A stretch of DNA of 44,161 nucleotides from Phoronis australis (Eukaryota; Phoronida; Phoronidae): positions 126,001 through 170,161 of the forward strand of contig NMRA01000730.1 in assembly GCA_002633005.1 (NCBI GenBank), in the 5' to 3' direction. Shown one piece after another: positions 1-13,100 of this stretch. The translations under genes were made by a program, and so were the position numbers. The notes under the pieces are model-generated. The model was not told the DNA's origin and made no database searches. It saw nothing but the letters and a program-made list of their open reading frames with translations. How positions within the stretch are numbered: the stretch's first letter is position 1; every line of letters begins with the position of its first letter.

Positions 1-510
1 CACATCACTTGACATCTAAGTTACATTTGTGATTGACTACGTAACATGTCACGTGACGTGTTGTGACTGTTACCTGACAAGCTGTGGAAGTCGAGCATGT
101 TCAACTTGATGCCACTTTTGGCTCATACTTTACTTTCAAGTGGGACGAGTGAATGCTGTTACTGACCAATCAAACCTCGTATTAAGCATTATCAATGTTA
201 TTCCTTCCCACAATTCCACATTCCATCTTTATAACACCGTTCTACCAGCTTGTGATAATTTGCTGAAAGTTTAACTCAGTATGCAGTTACAGGGATGAGG
301 GCAATGTGGACAGAAAGAAGAACTGGGTCACGAATTTGGGTCAACTTGGGAACAAATCCTTTGATAGTATTTTGAATGACACGTTGGAATCGTGCAGCAC
401 TGTTGAACATGCAGATTGCTTACAAAATGCAAATCTCACCAGCTTGTTCACTTTATTCTAAATTTTGTCATTTTTGTTTCATCCCAACTATTATAGTAAA
501 CTGTATGTAT

Positions 511-901
511 GGCCTTTCCCACCAGTGTCGACATATTGCTATTTAGGGTAGCGCCTGTCAGTGGGAAGTGAGAACACTTAAATTCGGCTTATGAAACGTG
601 GTTAAAAGCTTAAATTTACTTCGCAGTAAACAAGTGGATTTAACAGTGAAGCATTGACACGTCGCTATAGTGGGAACACGAACCTTCGGTGTCCATCGAA
701 TTTACCAGCAGGGGTCACTGCTATGGCAATAATTAATAGTATTCTTATTACACTACCTTGTGTTAACTTCAATGACAATAGCATCACCTAGCGATAACTC
801 CGATGTCTGTTAACTACCGAAGCTAACCAGAATGCTCAAATCAGCTTCGCAGCTGACGTTGACGGTTCGCTAGTACCAGATTTAACTTGATGGAAAAGGT
901 C
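511..901. mobile_element. Foldback/MITE-like element, copy 1
   Basis: Left end GGCCTTTCCCACCAGTGTCG and right end ...TTGATGGAAAAGGTC are imperfect inverted repeats. The inside is rich in GTTAACTTC / TAACTCCG type segments in both orientations. It resembles the element at 6931-7440 in both ends and interior, so this is a dispersed non-autonomous family. No protein inside. Confidence 0.5.
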
Positions 902-1056
902 ATTTGATATCAATCGTAAAGATATGCTAACCAACACGACTGAACTAATTCAGATATTGGGTCCCGAGTTCAGATTTGTTTAGTCTTTGCTAAACTTGTC
1001 TTAATTTCGTCGTAATTTATTGCTTGTTGCATCTAATGCCAGACGACATGAAGCCT

Positions 1057-1120
1057 GGCCAGTATGATGCTCTACCAATACGATGCTCGGCCAATATGAT
1101 GCTTGGCCAATATGATGCTC
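1057..1120. repeat. Tandem repeat, 4 x 16 bp
   Basis: Four consecutive 16-mers close to GGCCAATATGATGCTC, with one to a few differences each. No function suggested. Confidence 0.85.
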
Positions 1121-2454
1121 ATGTGAATCCAATAGTGACAAGTCGTGCAACGTTTTGGCTAACAATGTCGCTCATTGCAAACAGACTTGAGGAGATGTAC
1201 ACTTGTTTATACCAATTAGTGAATTTGGCTGCTAAGCTAAGGAGAGCTTGTGAAATATCTTTGAACTTAAAGGCTAAAAAAGCTTTATCCCGAGGAACTG
1301 AACTTTGAGATTTAAGATTAGCAAGTTAATTAAGTGAGATATGTTGTTTACACAATGATTGAGGAACTTGAACTGGGATTAATATAGTTATTGCTTCTTG
1401 GCGGCTTCAAAACATTGTACTGCTTTGAAAAAATTTATTAGTTGGGTGCTTCAGTTAGATGATAGTTTGTTTTTGTTTTAATTTAGCCCCTTCCAATCTG
1501 ACTCATTTCTTTGTAGAAAGACTTTCATTGTTTTGTCTTAAAATCACTTTGTGTGCAGTGAGATAGTGTTTCGTTATACACGATTCTCTATTGTCATGTT
1601 CAAAACCGTATCGCATGGAGTGGGTGCAACTTTTGAAAATCGAATGTTTATCTTTGGGCTTATGGTGCTATAGACAAAAAAGTGGCTTTTCACATGGGTT
1701 GTCCTGAACAAACTTAGCAGTCTCTCCCTTGACCTGCATAAAATGGAAATGTCAAAAGTTCTGATGGTTAGCCTGTGACTTAAATAAAAAATCAATTACA
1801 AATCAATTACTTCTAGCAAATGTACCGTAGTGTTGGAGAAAGGAAAACTGTGGCAGTTGAATTGAAATTGATTCTGTTATCTCGGTAAAAAAATTCACCT
1901 ATGTGGGTCTAAGTATCCTCGGTTGCACACAAGTTTTATCTGTCATTTCTAAACATTCTGAAAAGGGTCACATAAGCTGGGGGAAGTGTCTTCGACAGCA
2001 AGCAAGTGTTCGTCTGATAGCGTCATCATGTGTTATTTGCTAGGGAAGCGAAACTAATGCATTTTGGTCCAGCCTCATTCTCAGAACGGTGTCTGATGAG
2101 TCCCCAGTCCTACATGCATGTCGCAGCAATCGGCATACTTGTACTCATTTACATCACATAATGATTCACAATTGAGCCTCGAATTGGAAAAGTTTCTGAT
2201 TAATCGATTCTGAGAAAAATTCAGGTTTCCATGTGACACACGAGTGGTTTCATCGTGGTTCAGTTTACTGGTCATGTGACATCCACAAAACTGATGGATT
2301 GTTATTGAGCCCTTGTGGCATTCCATCACTCATTATTACCTATTATCACTTAATTATTTTACATTGGCTATGACTACCAGTTGATGGTGGCTGTCGTACT
2401 TTCCTGAGCTGGTTGGTTTTCAACACATTTTCTTTCCACAATTGACAAAAATTA

Positions 2455-2760
2455 TAAAAACTGTCCAGTTTGTATAGTCTCTGAAATTTTGGACCCCAGA
2501 ATTCAAGTCATAATTGAATTTTCTTGATTCTGTACATTGGGGCATGGGCAATTTTAGTGTCCATCATATTTCTCCTATACCAGACACTGTTTTGTATCAA
2601 CAGGAGTCTGTAAATAGGCTAATGGCAGCTCATAAAGTTGTTGAAAAGGATTGGGCCAATATGGCCTATTTCTAAAATTTTGTTCAAGTCTTGACCTTGA
2701 CCTTGACATGAGCAAAATAATTAATTTGTCACTGTCTCCCAATTGTGGAATTTTTACCAT
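2455..2760 (+). repeat. Dispersed repeat family A, copy 1
   Basis: Contains one 19-mer-like unit (TAGTCTCTGAAATTTTGGAC), then TTCAAGTCATAATTGAATTT, then CATGGGCAATTTTAG and a GGCCAATATGGCC segment. The same blocks recur in the same order at about 14835-15110 and, reversed, at 33335-32930. Confidence 0.6.
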
Positions 2761-3690
2761 TTGTGTTTGTCACAATATGGTGAATCTTCAATTATATAGC
2801 GTGCAATAGGGTTGAAAGAGAGGTTCTATTTTGGCAAATGTCTCCATGAAAATAATGGTAAAGAAATTTACTGGCATAGTTTGCACTGTGTAGATTTCAT
2901 AAAACAACCTTTGGTAAAGTTTCAGTCGTTTCCAGCAACACAACAGCCTTTAAAAAAATGAAAAATGAATATTTTGTGCGAAATGAAGGGAGAATTACTG
3001 TGCCTTGTAGTGGGAGTAAATATGTTGCTTTGAAAAATCTCCTACGTAAATAGGCCCTGGTTAGCAGCTGTGAATTGAAAAAAGTCTACTTCCGTAATTT
3101 TCACAAGAATAGGACAAGGTTAAGGCTATCTGTTGGCCGTGGTGTTTCATTCCATCAGTGGCATCGTGTATTGTGTTCTGCCAAAATTCCTTCAATTAGG
3201 ACACAGTATGGTAGATAAGGGATTCCTTTTGTAGTTTTTCTTGTGAAATTCCATCGGACCAAATCAGTGCTTTGACATGTTCTGTACCATACATGTAGCT
3301 ATCGCTGTGCATTATTTAGGAAGTTGTGGCGATGCACTGCAATGTTAGGAACTTAAAAATTAAAAAAGTCCATTCTATTCAGGTCTGAAATGGTAAGATT
3401 TCACTGTACTGAGCTGGTTATTTACATAATCTACATGTACAAGTCCTAATGAGGTGTATTACCATCCGCTGTGTCTTGTTGCTAAAGATTGCGTCTGGTT
3501 ATAATCAGTTCGGTTTTGTCTGGTTTGCTTTCATGGTTACACTGCACTGATCTATTGTGCATTGTTAACCTTGTAATGTTGTTAGTCCTTGTTTGCAGAC
3601 TATTTACAAACCAGAGCAGCAATAAGGTGATAATTGGGTCTCTGTTCCATGCTGCAAATGATGTCGACTGTGTCACGTGTCTATTTTCAG

Positions 3691-3829
3691 AGGTGATCTT
3701 GCTCTGCGGGAGTTGACAATAGTGTTGTTGATGAACGTCGCCGACGCCAGGCGTGTTTAGCGATTTGTCGCAAGACTGTGCACACACTCGCGTTCCAGGC
3801 CAGTGGTCAGGTAGCACTTGCTTGGCAAG
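3691..3829 (+). other. Probable 5' UTR part of exon 1, with an upstream intron acceptor
   Basis: A pyrimidine-rich stretch ending in TTTTCAG at 3690 looks like a splice acceptor, so exon 1 may begin at 3691 with an untranslated first exon further upstream. The leader has a short upstream ORF at 3731-3760. Without transcripts the true start of transcription is unknown. Confidence 0.5.
3731..3760 (+). promoter_or_regulatory. Short upstream ORF in the leader of the PI3K subunit gene
   Basis: ATG at 3731 opens nine codons (MNVADARRV) and stops with TAG at 3758, 70 bases before the main ATG. It would lie in the mature leader if the acceptor at 3690, or no splicing, is used. A uORF of this kind usually lowers main-frame translation; the effect here is inferred. 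Confidence 0.45.
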
Positions 3830-4163
3830 ATGGGCGACTTTGTGCTCTACGAGGCGTTGTACGATTTCACCCCACAAAGAGACATGAATGAAGACTACAT
3901 CCCAATCATAATCGGCGACAGGATGGAGGTGAAGAAGCCGTTTGACTGCGATTTCGAAGGAACTGAAGAGAACCCGGCAGGATGGCTGAGTGGCAAGAAC
4001 TTGAGAACTGGCGAGAATGGTTTCTTCCCGGGGAATTACGTGAAGTTTGTGAGGAGCGAGCACCGAGCCGCACCTCCGCTGCCGCGGCCACGGCCCAACA
4101 AGGAAATGCCGGATTGTGGCGCTGGCACTGGCGATGACTCGGGATATGCTGGATCTCCCAAAG
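3830..4163 (+). CDS. PIK3R1-like: Exon 1: start codon and SH3 domain
   Basis: ATG at 3830 follows an in-frame TAG at 3812-3814 and has A at -3 and G at +4, a good initiation context; an in-frame TTG at 3818 is not needed. Encodes residues 1-111. SH3 runs about 4-74: ALYDF 9-13, W52, P67 and Y70 are the usual ligand-groove residues, and the long insert between the ALYDF strand and the Trp is p85-like. It is followed by a proline/arginine segment at 82-89; R79xxP82xxP85 fits a class I SH3 ligand and could bind the protein's own SH3 or another protein. Donor GTAAGC at 4164, phase 1. Confidence 0.93.
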
Positions 4164-7100
4164 GTAAGCATTTTATCTTGTCTTTGATGCAGTAATTTCA
4201 ACACGGAATTGTGTTACTTTATAAGTGTTGTCGCATGTTTACGCCGGATGAAACTCCTGATAAGTGAAAAAGTTGTTGATGTGTGTATTTTCAAGACTCC
4301 AGCTGTTCAACACTTTCAGTTTTTATCGTTTTTGCTTTGTTCTATGAATATTGATGTCACGTCTGACGTATAGTCCATTGTAATCCCCTTCATATTTATC
4401 CATTCACCTGTAGCTCAAGCCAGGCAGTGAGTGCTCAAGGAAGTAGGAAGTGTCTAAGTTGAGCTATTTTGAACTGTGTTATTCTATTTGTTATTCTGGT
4501 TATTAATACCTGAATAGTACGCAAGCAAAGACCTGTAGTTTGGCATGGTTGTTGTTGAGTTCCTGTACTCGGCTGTGATGTGTACAGTAGGACCTTATAG
4601 ACAAATACACACAAAAATATAGATTTTAACTCGGTAAAACTATACTTTCTGAAAGGACAAAGAATTTTAATTCTTGACTTTTTCAATCTGACAATAATTG
4701 GGTCACGTGACCTTGTGTGTTTTAGTAATATTTAGCAAAAAAGACGGGTGTTGATAACAAAACAATAGTATCAGCTACGTGATCAAATTTTGTTTGATAT
4801 AAATTTTCAAGACGGAATCTCAAAAAAATCTGTTACAGCTGTCCAAATTTTCATTTCAGTTTTGTTTTACGCAACTTGTGATTTTTTTCATGGAAATCAT
4901 GAAAGTCCTATTTTTGATAGCCCTTCATGCAATAGCCAAACAGCCCTTTATGAACAGTGTATAAAGCGTGGGATCAGAGACTGTCGTACGAATCTGATCG
5001 GCCATTTTTGAGATGTGATGTTCCAAAGTCAGCCAAATTCGGGTCCTTCGTAAAGTTAATATGGAGTTGAAGTTTCAGTTCTTCCAGTTCGTTCATACCA
5101 ATGTCGACGTGTTTCATGTTTTGGAGAATGTCGGTTGGTACCAAGGAGGTGAATAAAACAGCAGAGCGTTGATGCAACGATGCGATATGTAATGTTAACT
5201 TTGGAGCCATTGGAAATTTTGGCTGGTGTCACTGTCAGTTAGACATGTGGTAGTTTCTTAACTCAAATTTCTCAACAAAAATTAATATCAGAAAACAACA
5301 TTTTGAAAATTTTAACATTTGCAGTGGTAAACCTCAGAAGATAGGAAGAAGGGCAATTTTAAAGATTACATTTTCACGTGAATCTTTATCCTTCCATGCT
5401 GTTATGTGCTCAGGTGGAGTTGGATGTTTTTGGAAGTGGTATTGATTCCAATATTTTTTGTGTTTCGCTATTCTCTTCATTTACCTATGTACTGGGTTAG
5501 TCTGGTCTTTGCAACTGCTCAGTACTGAGAGGCCACGCCTAACTCTAAAACTGACAAATCTCGTCGCACGCTTCGAGTCAATTTTCAACTCTGTACCACG
5601 TGATTGGTCAATTTTTGACTCGGGTCTCAAGGTAAGTCTGATGCAGATGCATGCTTTTTGCTGTGCTGCATTTGGCACAAGCACTTCTCCACCCAAGAAC
5701 GTCCAGCAGCCCCTTCTTTAATTAGAGATGATTTTTCTAAAAGTACAAAATAGACTGTATGTGTGAGGTGTGGTACCTTCCGTTATCTCTTATCAAGCAA
5801 GTGTGACTCACGTCTTGGTAAACACAAGTTGTCAGCTGTTGACCCCTTCACTGTGTAAAAACTCTTCATCACTAAAATTTAAATTTTTTATTCATGCGGT
5901 CTTAATCGCATTTTCTGCGGGCACATCGTGATAAATATGTTTTCTAAACGTTTTTTCCCCCCTTGATGCAATGTCACGTTGTCAGCCAGTCTTATCATGT
6001 TTACATTCGCATCCATGATTTCGTAATAATCTATATGTGGTCTATTTCACCGATCGTGATTATCACCACATCCTTAACCCCCCATGTACTCTTCGTCTGC
6101 GGGCAAGTACCTTGTCCTCACCGAGTTCAATGACACCAAAAAACCTCATTTTGAACAACAAAAGCAAAGCTGCCAAGTTTGATAACCTCGGTATTTGTTC
6201 CATTTTAAGTTAATCATTGGCTGTCCAGCCTGCATTGCCAGGAGGTTGCATGTGGACAGATTTCTGCGGTTAGTTTGCGACCTGCACAGATTCCAGTGAG
6301 GCTTTGGGAAGACGCGTGGATTTCTCAGCTTAGCGCAGTGAGGTCTCTGACTGTTTTCCACTTCCCGAGGGTTGTTTTGCCCATGGTATATTATCGTATA
6401 TGGCCTAGATCATATTTTGTTGCGTCGAACTGAGTTATGCTGGTCCGGCATGTTACAACTGGTTACAGTGTTCTGTGATGTCATAAAAACTGTGGAAAAC
6501 TGCAAATCAGGTAATTCCGTATCTCCAAAACAGGAAAATCGGCATTTGCAGTGTCTTAAATTGCCATGTTTGTGACAGTCCCCAAATATTTATTGCTAAA
6601 GTGTTTGTCATTATCTACTATGAAAGGCAGTTGAGTGATTTGCTCAACACCTAAAAAAATTGTTTGCATTAAAGTTTCCTCAACTTCAAACAAAATCATT
6701 GGCCAAGATCGCTGTTTTTTATTTATTTTCAGATACCCACCCACTGTATTGCCAAAAACGTTCAAGATTTCATTGTGTGTTTGTTGATGACAGCCCTACT
6801 ATATGAAGTTTTGAAGTAAAATTTTCCTTGTTTACTCTTGTTGAAAAATTTGGTAAATTTTGATGTTCTGCCATATTGTGCTCTAATTTAAAGAAACTTT
6901 ACTGTAATCCCCCATTTGAGGACTACTTTAGGGCTTTTCATACTAACGTCGACACGTCGATGGTTTGGGGAGTTGCGGTCAGTATGAACGCTTAACTCCG
7001 GTCGTGGATCACAGTTAACAGCTCCAGTTAACGTCGCAGTTAACAGGTGAATTTAATAGCGCAGCGTTGACGCTGCGGTGCAGTATGAACTGTTAACTTC

Positions 7101-10100
7101 GGCCCAATCGAAGTTATCGCCAGGTGCCACTGTTATCGTCAACAGTTACAGGGTAGTGTCGTCACTAATAGCTGCTTATATTTTGCTCTAAGAACAACCA
7201 ATCGATTTAAAAACAAGTTTAATGTCATTTAGCACATGTAAATGTTCTCAAATTGTCACATTGAAAAAAATCTTAGCGTGCAGCGCTACCTTGAAATGAC
7301 TTTGATGACGACAGCGTCAGCAACAGTTTACTTCGATGTTCATTAACTATTGAAGCAGGTACGGTATTAACGGTCCAGTTAACTGCGCTTTTTACGTCGA
7401 TGCTCCGCTCAGACTGGAATTAAGTCAATGTGAAAGGGTCTTTTGATAGGGTGGGATGCAGGAGCCCTCTTTAAACACTGTTTGACATGGCACCTCACTG
7501 AAAATAGGAGTGAATGATTGTTGCTTCCAACAAGATCACCCTGTGATTGTGGTGTTGCTGTATTACAATTGGTATGCAAGCATTACAAAACGGTCAGCTT
7601 TGAGTTGCAAAGCCTCCATTGGATGCTAGAGACCCGTACATGTTCGGAAATGCTGACATCGTTTTATTTGGTAACTGGAGATGTGCGAAGATGTAATCAA
7701 GAGTAAAAGCACTGTACATTGGCTTTCGTGGAGTTTTGCCAGGGCAGATTAAATAATCATAATCCACTGCGTCTCACACGGGCATTCTCATTAGCGAGGC
7801 GTTTTTCTTTTCCCAGAAAACACAATGTAGGTGTTGCGAAGTCAGTTCTTTTCTCACTAACCTCATTTCGTTTGACGTGCACGCACGTGGTACAGTATAT
7901 CAAATCTGTTACCACTTTACAACCGGGATCGTTTGCAGATAATAAGAAGAGAAAACGTAGTCGTTTACATAGAATCGCAGTGCATGGAAAAAAGGAGTAT
8001 GGCTCGTGAGAAAAGAAGTGTATTCATGAGAAAAGTTCACTGTTTATGAGAACGCTCTTGTTGTCCACATTGGAACATGGTTGTCTGCATTTCTTGCACA
8101 CTGTGTCTATCAATAACGTAAAGTGAATGTTCATGTGGTGCTGAAACGTGTGCACTTCTTGATACTATTAAGTAGTAGTGGTAGGAGGCCTCCTTCGGTT
8201 GTTAGGACTATGAATCTGTGCCTTGGTTTGGTTTTGGATGTCTCCTGCAGCTTCGAGTATGAGTATGAAGCCTAATGCAGGAAAGGCAGGCCTTTTCGCA
8301 GTCACTGAAACTGAATGTCGTAGCTTAAGTTTGTTCTGACTGCAGCTGTATCTTTCTTCTTAAACGTTTTGCCTTGAGAGATTCCTGGAGCTTGACTTCT
8401 CCTGACTACAGCTTGCCGTGGATCGCGGATCTCCAGTGTTGGCGGTTGTCTGCAGTCTTCTAGTGATCATGTCGATGTCTAGTACAGTCATGTCACATTT
8501 GCAGACGTCTTTGTAACGAAGATGGGGATGTCTGACAGGTCTGCTACCCTGTAAAACGTCTTCATATAGAACATTCATGGTGATGCGACCATCCTCCATT
8601 CTGCGAACATGTCCGAGGCAGCTAAGTCTTCGTTGGCGCAGCCGAGTGAACGTGCTTGACTAGTTGTCTTTAGAGAGTACATCAGTGTTCGAAATCTTGT
8701 CCAAGCATTTGATACCAACTATCCGACGTAAACAGCGGAGGTGGACGGCGTTCAGTTTTCTCTCCTGTCCTGAATATGTCGTCCAAGATTCGCTACCATA
8801 CAGAAGCGTTCTGAATGATGTTATTTATCCCACTAACGTTGGACTGTTTTTGTCATTATTTGAAAAAAGTCCAATGTGACTTAAAAATTAGATGATACAT
8901 TCTACTTTGGGATAAAAACATAAATACAACCTTGTTGTTCATGTTTTTTCTTGGATGTTTACGGCTGGAATATTGATTGATAGAGCTTTTGGTATGTGTT
9001 TTTTGCGTTTTGTTTAAACAAACTTTAGGAGTGCAGGGATAAGTCTCGCAATAAAATGGGGAATGACGACAATCCAGACGGATATTACGTTGTAGATTTA
9101 GGGGTGAATATCTTGCATTCTGCGAAGAGTATTTTACAGTATGTAATTATCTTGTAAGTAGTGGTGGTGATTTACGTACATCGATAATTGTTCGTAACAC
9201 CAGCTCCAATAATGCGGGCTACCTGGGCAGTAATTTGTCTACGTCATTGAGCTGGGATCAATATATCGTCAATGCCATTGTTTATTAGCAAGCCATAGAA
9301 TTTCTACCATTAGAAGATTGTTAAAAGTGCACACGCCCCAATCTCCTATTCTGAGTCTACAGCTGATTGTCTCCACACCATGACCTGCCCTTCTGTTTAC
9401 ACAGGGCTGGGACAACAGTTTATTGACCCCAGGAATCAATAGCTCTTCTCAATAGCTCTTGGGGTCATCGGAGTGTCGATTTAATTGAAGGTACTTCCTG
9501 TGTTGACCTCGCCTCATCGGGGTTCCCCTTTATTTGATCAAGATAAAAAACTTGAACAGGTGATTTTGATTCCGTGGAAACGACCTAGATTGGACTAGTT
9601 CTACTGCAGCATCAGTAATTCTATTATTTTTCAACAGGCAATTGCCAAGCTTGTCATGTTCCATTTCCGTTACAGTTGAAACTGCTGTGGTACAAGTGAT
9701 CATGCGTTTCTCATTACATTTTCTACTGGGTGAAAGCTGCGCCCTACAAGCATGCTGACAGTCAAAGAAGAATTTTTTTGCCCATTTTCTGCAGAAAGTT
9801 GACGTAGATTGCCACATTTCTGTAGTATTTAGTATTGTATAGAAGAATTAATCTGCCTTATGTTTTGCAATTGGTCGTTGGAAAGCTCGTGTCATGCATT
9901 GACTCGGGAAGCCCTCTACTGGGTCATGAATCTTGATTGGGCTTATTTGGTCAAAAATCAAAAGTTTTTGCTCAGATACTGGTGTCACTGAGAGGGCTAT
10001 AGAGTTTTTGATGTTTAATTACATTTTTATTAAGGTTAAGTAAGACATTGACGAGTCTGCCAAATGTCTAGAAAACTATGAAATATAACTGTAAAAGTAT

Positions 10101-13100
10101 TTTTTGAAAGTAAAAAGCCTACAGCATTAGATTTTAGACGTTACATCACCAATCTGTCTTAGGTCAGTTTGGTTGGCTCACGTAAATTCAGATGTAGCGA
10201 AAAAGAAAGGTACATTCATAGCAAAATAACAGCATCAATAACACATGACCAAATTTCATTTTGGTAGAACAGTGCAGAAAGCATTATTCCTGAAAATTTC
10301 GTATGACTCCTGTCAGCTACTTCTGAGATACCATGTTCCGAACTTGTCCACACTCCGACTACTTTTTAGGGTCCTTCATAACTTTGTGAATAGGATGGTG
10401 AGAGAGTGTGGTTCTGCATAGCAAAGAAAGCCAGGTTGCCAAATGTACCCCTGCTCATTGTAGTAGACATTCCTTGATTGTGTGGTGATGGATTGGATGA
10501 ACTGATTGGCACCTTACTTTCAATGAGCTTTAATAGGTCAACAGAATGGAAAATTGTTTATTTGCTCCTGTTTTCAGAATCCAATACCACCTTGCGCAAA
10601 CTGTATAGGGCCATGCTGTAGGTTAACAGGACCTTTTACTTGACATGTTTTCCATAGCCTGGAGTACAATTTGACAGCTATAAGCCTCAGTTACAGAATG
10701 CAGTAGTCATTGTATGTAGACCAGAGTGATTGTATTCCCAAGCCACTTCAAATAAGTGCAACTACACCTAACTTGCAAGGATTGTGTAACTAATTTTCTT
10801 TCAGGCTAGTTTGTCATCATACCTTCATCTAGGTGCAAATTTCTTTTGTAATTGTACGCCTATTTTTAGCTTTTTGTAGCAGGGGGGTCTAGTGTTATGA
10901 TTTTAAAATGGACCCTTGTGATGGGCGTGCCATGAAACTCTTCTTACATGCGGTCATTGAAGTGAGGTGACAAAAAATTATTTGCTTCGTAAAATTTTCA
11001 ACTATCGTAGAATTTAATTTTATCCGTTGAAAGTTCTCAAGGTTGAAAATTAATAGAGTTCTACTTCATTAGTTACAAAATTTGTACGGTACAGCTGCCA
11101 CAGAACGTAAGTTGTAAATTTACTATTAGAAGCCCTTTAAATCATCATGTTCTGATGTCTCCCACAAATGGTGGACGTATGTGGGGTGCATATTGTCATC
11201 ATTTACCAAGCTGCTTGAATCATCTTCATGAGATACGGTAAGCATTCTTTGTCAAGTTTAGGATGTGCCCCAGCAGTGTTTCTTTTTTGAGGGATCCAAC
11301 TAATACTCCTATGCTTCTTTGTGGCAATTTTAAGTTTTACGCGCTTGTTTTTGTTTATCTTGCCTTGTCCTGTAATGGATATTTACGAAACTTGACATTT
11401 GTTTTCATGAATGGTGGGAGGGAAATGTTCCGCGACAGTAAAGACGTCCTGGATTGTAAACACAGCGATGCCTCCTTTTAGATTGTCAGACACGTTTTTA
11501 GAGGTCATGTCGGAAACCGTCGACTTGTAAAGCTGGGAAAACATTCCAGATTCCAACCGTTCAAAGTACATCTTGAGTAAAGCGGATTCTGTTGGGTTCT
11601 GCGTTAAGCCAATGAACTTGTTTTATCCACTATATCTGCATTTTCTTGTCTCTGATTGGTGTCAGGAAGGCTATGAACTTAACATCAGGCATCCACAGGT
11701 ATTTGTCAAGGTTATCCAACTATCTCCTGTCGGAATTGTAGCTCATTGCACAGTAGTGATACTTCGTTAACATTGGACGGATGTATGGAATAATACTTGT
11801 AAAGAATACAACAACAAGAAGAAACATGTGGAACTCCAATGACGCGAAAACTTTGAGGTTACAAAAGTACTTGGTGGATATTGCAGCATTGTTTGTAAAT
11901 ACAGTGATATTGGAGTGTCCCTGTGTAATAGGGAACAGCCCAGTTATTGGTTGGTTTCGCCATGGTGTGCTCCCCCTAGTGACATCTTTGGTGCCTAGTT
12001 TTGGTGTCCGCCCTCTGTCTGCCAAACAAGTTGACGGATCATCGTGAAATTCAGTGGCATAATAGTTTCTAATGACCAAAGCATGGCTGATGTGGATTTT
12101 TGGATGAGTCTAAATGCCGTTGTGCCCCCTATTGGTGGTTCTATTACTGTTTGGTGCTTCCCTGGTTCGATGAAGGATTATAGGGAAGAGAATGGCCAAC
12201 ATTGATTTTTTGGACTGGTCCAACTATTGAGTACAAACTGTAATTTGAGGAATAAGGTAAAATCTATAACACCAAATTAATTGCATTTCCATGAAGTTTT
12301 GTAGCACAGCTACCATCATACTAGGCAGCTTCGCAGTTTGTGGATAGATTTTCATGAAACTTGGCAAAGAGGTTTCTTCTAAGGAGACCTGATGACACCT
12401 TCTCTTTTTGGGGTGGATATACTCCACTTAGTGGTCATTTGTATTACATTTTAGATTTCAGCCTATCTCTCAGCCAAAGCTCTTTAAGGATGATTATGAA
12501 AGTTAGAAATTTTACCTCTGGGATGAGCACGGCTTAGGATGATGTTCGGATGTTTTTGAATTCTGTAGGGGAATGTTTTTTCCTTGTGGCTCAATATCAA
12601 ATTCATTCCCTGATGGATGTTGATGAAATTTTGCAAATAATTTGATATGTAGATGACGGCATTTACTCTAGTTCAGAAGGATTTGACATACGTTGCGCCA
12701 CCTAGTGACCTTTTTATTATCTTTGTGTTTGTTCTTTATTACTTGCCTTCAACTGTGTTTAGGAATCATGATGAGTGTTGTCAGGTGTTCATGTTGAAGA
12801 GGCGTTGCTAAGTTGGTTTTGAATTTGGTACTGTTGCTACCTGCAGTGGGATTGTCTAAAGTGACTATCATCCCTTGTATGTACTGTAACCGATGTACAC
12901 GGTGGGCGCATATCAGTGTTTGGCATTACTCATACTTTACGTTCTGAGTGCATTTGTGCCAGAGTCGTCTTTGGGCAAAAAATCCAAACGCGCTTCAAAA
13001 AGCTCGTCAATATTCCTTCACGATCTTTCTTTTTGCTGTCGCACAGAAACAGCGTAGCTTAGGACATCACTATCATTTTTGTAGCAAACGAATAAACAAT

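Larger units (their letters stand above)
1..3690. other. Upstream non-coding region
   Basis: No coding exon recognised on either strand; open frames here are short and lack domain features. It may hold the promoter and a non-coding first exon, but I see no convincing TATA box or CpG-rich core. Its identifiable content is the foldback element at 511-901, the tandem repeat at 1057-1120 and a dispersed repeat copy near 2455-2760. Confidence 0.5.

Noticed and set aside
3818-3829. In-frame TTG as the start of the SH3 protein
   Set aside because: The ATG at 3830 has a good initiation context and lies directly before the SH3 domain, as in p85 proteins.
3482-4204. 240-codon open frame on the - strand across exon 1
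   Set aside because: It is the antisense shadow of the SH3 exon and its leader; no domain features.
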